Positions 5,800 through 8,084 of a stretch of DNA of 8,084 bases are shown here, piece after piece. Numbering within the stretch: position 1 is the first letter of the stretch; every line of letters begins with the position of its first letter. A program made the position numbers and the translations under genes. Origin of the DNA: Planctomycetes bacterium RBG_16_41_13 (GTDB taxonomy: Bacteria; Planctomycetota; Brocadiia; Brocadiales; Brocadiaceae); contig MHYI01000243.1 in the NCBI GenBank assembly GCA_001828295.1, positions 1 through 8,084 on the forward strand, in the 5' to 3' direction. The notes under the pieces were generated by a model. It saw nothing but the letters and a program-made list of their open reading frames with translations. It was not told the origin of the DNA and did not search any database.

Positions 5800-5858
5800 C
5801 GAAGCATTTGCCAGTTTGGGTATGAACGCATTTATGACAATTTATAGCAAATGCTTCG
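5800..5858. repeat. 12-bp perfect inverted repeat with 35-base spacer after mgtE
   Basis: CGAAGCATTTGC (5800-5811) and GCAAATGCTTCG (5847-5858) are exact inverted repeats. They lie 22 bases after the mgtE stop. The 3' arm is followed by CCCCCGCTTCCC and A residues instead of a T run, so it is a poor intrinsic terminator. The arms and Ala-rich-in-translation text recall dispersed AAATGCTTCG-type repeats of some environmental bacteria (from memory). It may be a palindromic mobile repeat that also protects the mgtE mRNA end. Confidence 0.55.
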
Positions 5859-5916
5859 CCCCCGCTTCCCTTAAAAAAATACCGCTAAAATCGCAAGTCT
5901 CCCGTATAAACGAAGC

Positions 5917-5945
5917 TTGACTTTTTTTTTGACCGATGGTATCCT
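5917..5945 (+). promoter_or_regulatory. Sigma70-like promoter for the downstream four-gene cluster
   Basis: TTGACT (5917-5922) and TATCCT (5940-5945) are exactly 17 bases apart. Transcription would start near 5952, about 44 bases before the first gene. The spacer begins with a run of T. A 5-bp stem (AAGTC 5895-5899, GACTT 5919-5923) ahead of that T run could also act as a weak terminator for read-through from mgtE. Confidence 0.5.
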
Positions 5946-5982
5946 CTGATACTTTTATCATTGAGAGTTCCTGCAAATTTTG

Positions 5983-5990
5983 AAAGGAGG
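5983..5990 (+). promoter_or_regulatory. Perfect ribosome binding site that sets a TTG start
   Basis: AAAGGAGG is followed by five bases and then TTG at 5996. No ATG or GTG occurs in this frame nearby, so the site decides the start of the 97-residue protein. Confidence 0.75.
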
Positions 5991-5995
5991 CGCGA

Positions 5996-6289
5996 TTGCC
6001 GTATCAATGCAAATCTTCAAACGAAAATATCGTCTTACTTGGTCTTGCATTTGACCATGAAGATAATCATAAAAGGATTACCACCGGGGAAAATTTTTAT
6101 ATCCTTGGCGGATCTGTCAAAACCCATGATAATCTTGTTGAAAAGGTAATGGCTTTTAATGAAACCGTTAAAACATACGGCAAAAAATTAGAAGACATTT
6201 CTAAAACTGAGTTTTATGAAATCGTTAAAAAAATTGACGATAAAAACAAAAAAATGTTCTGGTTTTATCCCAACCAAATAAACTTATGA
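5996..6289 (+). CDS. 97-aa protein of unknown function, first gene of a four-gene cluster
   Basis: I do not recognise this family. The start is TTG behind AAAGGAGG. The protein has no signal peptide or membrane helix. Its N-terminal part (NIVLLGLAFDHEDNHKR, then TGENFYILGGSVKTHD) looks like a compact beta-containing fold. The rest is charged and helical (LVEKVMAFNETV, KKLEDISKTEFYEIVKKIDDKNKK) and it ends in an aromatic FWFYPNQ. The coding reality is supported by the strong ribosome binding site, the promoter upstream and the ATGA overlap with the next gene, which implies translational coupling. It is likely cytoplasmic, unlike the three genes that follow. Confidence 0.8.
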   Translation: MPYQCKSSNENIVLLGLAFDHEDNHKRITTGENFYILGGSVKTHDNLVEKVMAFNETVKTYGKKLEDISKTEFYEIVKKIDDKNKKMFWFYPNQINL

Positions 6290-7086
6290 TACGAATTGCA
6301 CCTCTTTTATTACTACTCAATCTGTTTTGTACCCTCCAAATTTTCGCAACAGAATTCTTTGATGATTTTGAGATACATTACAAGTTGGGAAATGAATATA
6401 ATATGCAGGGAATGCTGGATGAGGCAATCTCGGAATACCATGCCGCAATAAAGATAAATTCAGGCTATGCAAATATCTACAACAACCTTGGGGTTGCGTA
6501 TAGCAAAAAAAGGATGTTTGATAAAGAAATAGAGTCATACAAAACGGCAATTGACCTGAATGCCGAATTTGAGGATGCATATTTTAACCTGGCAATTGCA
6601 TATGGCTCGAAAGGCATGGTAGATGAGGAAGTATCCACTTACCAAAAATTAATAAGCATCGATCCGTATAATTTAGAGGGTTTGTACAATTTAGGACATG
6701 CTTACCGTAAGAAAGAGAAATATGATGAATCCATTGCTGCATACAAAAAAGTAACGGAACTCTATCCTGATTATTTCAATGCGCAGTTCAATTTGGGGGT
6801 TGTCTATGGACAAAAAGGCATGTTAGCCGAGGAAATTATTCAATACAAAAAAGCGTTGGCATTAGCGCCAAACGACGCAAAGATTCACTTTAACCTTGGT
6901 ATTGCTTACGGTGAAATGAAAATGGTTGAAGACCAAATACGCGAATTTAAAGAAGCCCTTGCTATAGATCCCTGTTACATTAAAGCTTATAAAAATCTGG
7001 AATCTGCCTATCGGCAAGAAGGATTGATTGAAGAAGCAGATGACGAACTATCAAAGTACCACAATCTGACCCGGGTAGAGAGGTAA
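6286..7086 (+). CDS. Secreted tetratricopeptide repeat (TPR) protein
   Basis: This 266-residue protein begins with a signal peptide (residues 1-21, hydrophobic LLLLLNLF, cleavage probably after IFA). Seven TPR units of 34 residues follow almost without linkers, starting near residues 28, 62, 96, 130, 164, 198 and 232; the last is incomplete. Each shows the pattern NLG-AY, a Gly-Met or similar turn, then EEI-YKKAI-LDP (for example FNLGVVYGQKGM and FNLGIAYGEMKM). TPR arrays bind other proteins or peptides and scaffold complexes, so a periplasmic adaptor role is likely. There is no catalytic domain. The start ATG overlaps the preceding stop (ATGA) and has no strong ribosome binding site of its own, so it probably depends on coupling. 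The next gene is 71 bases on. Confidence 0.93.
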   Translation: MIRIAPLLLLLNLFCTLQIFATEFFDDFEIHYKLGNEYNMQGMLDEAISEYHAAIKINSGYANIYNNLGVAYSKKRMFDKEIESYKTAIDLNAEFEDAYFNLAIAYGSKGMVDEEVSTYQKLISIDPYNLEGLYNLGHAYRKKEKYDESIAAYKKVTELYPDYFNAQFNLGVVYGQKGMLAEEIIQYKKALALAPNDAKIHFNLGIAYGEMKMVEDQIREFKEALAIDPCYIKAYKNLESAYRQEGLIEEADDELSKYHNLTRVER

Positions 7087-7157
7087 AAAACATACATCTT
7101 ATTTTAGTTTTCAGACAATAACGTAAACGCTGTAAAAACCAAAGGAGGAAGAGAAGA

Positions 7158-7463
7158 ATGCTCAACAAGGTCAACGCGATGATCGACAAATTAAATGGAG
7201 TTGTTTCCGAGAAATCAGAGAAGGTTATGACAAACAAAAAAATAGAGGGGATGGTAAACGGTATCGGCGCAATGGTTACCTTCCTCGGTGCAATTGCTTT
7301 TGGTATAGTATTCATCATGTGTACCGCAAGTTTAATGAAAACCGGCAAGAATTATGTCGTGAGGCCTACCGCTGATGCAGCCGTAGAAGAAGGAGCAGAA
7401 ACAGAAGGGGTGGAAGATGCTGAATGGGGGCACGGTGAAGACGAAGAGGAAGAGGATGAATAA
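7158..7463 (+). CDS. 101-aa single-pass membrane protein with acidic C-terminal tail, unknown function
   Basis: I do not recognise this family. AAAGGAGG (7141-7148) lies eight bases before the ATG, predicting strong translation. Residues 1-35 are an amphipathic, Lys-rich stretch (LNKVNAMIDKLNGVVSEK). A hydrophobic helix with small residues spans about 36-61 (VNGIGAMVTFLGAIAFGIVF and on to MCTASL). After MKTGKNYVVRP the C-terminal 30 residues contain about 15 Glu/Asp, ending GEDEEEEDE. The N-terminal segment is too long and charged for a normal signal peptide, so a membrane-anchored protein is more likely; its orientation is not certain. The acidic tail could bind cations or a basic partner. 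It shares strand and spacing with the TPR gene before it and the secreted protein after it. Confidence 0.85.
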   Translation: MLNKVNAMIDKLNGVVSEKSEKVMTNKKIEGMVNGIGAMVTFLGAIAFGIVFIMCTASLMKTGKNYVVRPTADAAVEEGAETEGVEDAEWGHGEDEEEEDE

Positions 7464-7535
7464 GACACGGCAGATGACCGGTATCATTTTTATTTAACGC
7501 TACTTATAACGTTTTAAAAGTAAGTGGGATAGGAT

Positions 7536-8084
7536 ATGGTAAAAAAAATCTTTATAGTAACGAATAGCATCTTTATTGTCTTTGCCCTCTGTTTTTTAGC
7601 ACCAGTACAAGCAGTATCCTTACGCTTAGCGCCGGAGCAGATACAGGAGGCAATCCAGTATGGAAGGCAAAATAAAGAGGTTGATTTCGTTGCCTTTTCA
7701 AAAGATTGGACGGTATCCCTCGGAAAGGGAATAGGCTTTGCCACATTATTCACTCCTTACCACAATGTTGCTTACAAGGCAAAAAAGTTTGAAATAGAAC
7801 ACAAAAATCTCACCAACCGGGACATTTTGAATGCTTTAGAAATAGGAAATGCGCTTGTGTTTACCGTAACTGTTTACGGGGACGCATTTAATTTCGCAGT
7901 ATTCCAAACGGCAAAACTTTGTCAAAAGGATCTGGAAATCAGACCTATATATGAATTTAAACCTGATATAGCAGATGCCAGTGAATTTTGGCCAAATCCC
8001 CCGAGCCAAATGGCGAGAATGGTATTTAAATTCCCTGTTTACGATATCGATTTAAATATGCCAATAACATTGGTTGTTTTTGAT
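7536..8084 (+). CDS. Secreted protein of unknown family (3' end outside window)
   Basis: This frame is open for 183 codons to the window edge. It starts with a clear signal peptide: VKK, a hydrophobic core (IFIVFALCFLAP) and an AXA-type cut after VQA at residue 26. The mature part begins SLRLAPEQIQEAIQYGRQNK. It continues with aromatic, beta-rich sequence (VVFTVTVYGD-like strands; FWPNPPSQMARMVFKFPVYDID). No catalytic or binding motif is evident, and one Cys (in AKLCQKD) remains after cleavage. It is probably periplasmic or outer-membrane associated. GGGA lies six bases before the ATG, and the gap from the previous gene is 72 bases, so it probably belongs to the same cluster. I do not recognise the family. 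Confidence 0.82.
   Translation, partial: MVKKIFIVTNSIFIVFALCFLAPVQAVSLRLAPEQIQEAIQYGRQNKEVDFVAFSKDWTVSLGKGIGFATLFTPYHNVAYKAKKFEIEHKNLTNRDILNALEIGNALVFTVTVYGDAFNFAVFQTAKLCQKDLEIRPIYEFKPDIADASEFWPNPPSQMARMVFKFPVYDIDLNMPITLVVFD

Noticed and set aside
5276..5920. 214-residue plus-strand frame over the second half of mgtE
   Set aside because: It is a shadow of mgtE, whose domains and signature motifs are intact in the other frame; the composition (many Cys, Asn, Arg) is not protein-like.
6980..7348. 122-residue minus-strand frame opposite the TPR end and the 101-aa gene
   Set aside because: It runs antisense to two genes with good starts and has no ribosome binding site or recognisable domain.

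Overview
The window is a stretch of bacterial chromosome of moderate to low GC. It carries nine protein genes (two cut by the window ends), no RNA genes, no CRISPR array and no intact insertion sequence. The lineage cannot be fixed from the sequence alone. Several things together suggest a Gram-negative anaerobe with nickel enzymes: a NikR-controlled nickel ECF transporter, a DUF362 protein with two [4Fe-4S] motifs, secreted TPR and other secreted proteins, frequent TTG starts, and intergenic repeat debris. An anammox-type planctomycete (Brocadiales) would fit, but that is a low-confidence impression from memory of similar sequences.

Positions 1-1760 (minus strand) are a nickel-uptake block. 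nikR (1256-1672) has a near-consensus sigma70 promoter at 1727-1755. About 260 bases downstream lies cbiM/nikM (400-999), starting at TTG. It is followed almost without a gap by a small secreted, membrane-anchored NikL/CbiL-like gene (1-397, cut by the window edge). The remaining transporter subunits would be expected beyond base 1. The gap between nikR and nikM holds a small repeat element and a 17-bp palindrome placed like an operator.

Positions 1760-5780 (plus strand) hold three housekeeping-type genes that do not form an obvious pathway: a site-2-protease-like M50 metalloprotease (1965-2780), a DUF362/ferredoxin protein (3127-4317) and the magnesium channel MgtE (4413-5777). Non-coding repeat remnants flank the M50 gene, two of them copies of each other in opposite orientation.

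Positions 5780-8084 (plus strand) begin with a 12-bp inverted repeat and a good sigma70-like promoter (5917-5945). Four genes follow: a 97-aa protein of unknown function (TTG start behind a perfect ribosome binding site), a secreted seven-repeat TPR protein that overlaps it by ATGA, a 101-aa single-helix membrane protein with a very acidic tail, and a secreted protein of unknown family that runs off the window. The TPR protein, the small membrane protein and the last secreted protein are all predicted to leave or cross the inner membrane. This cluster is the best candidate for something undescribed, but nothing in the sequence assigns it a function.
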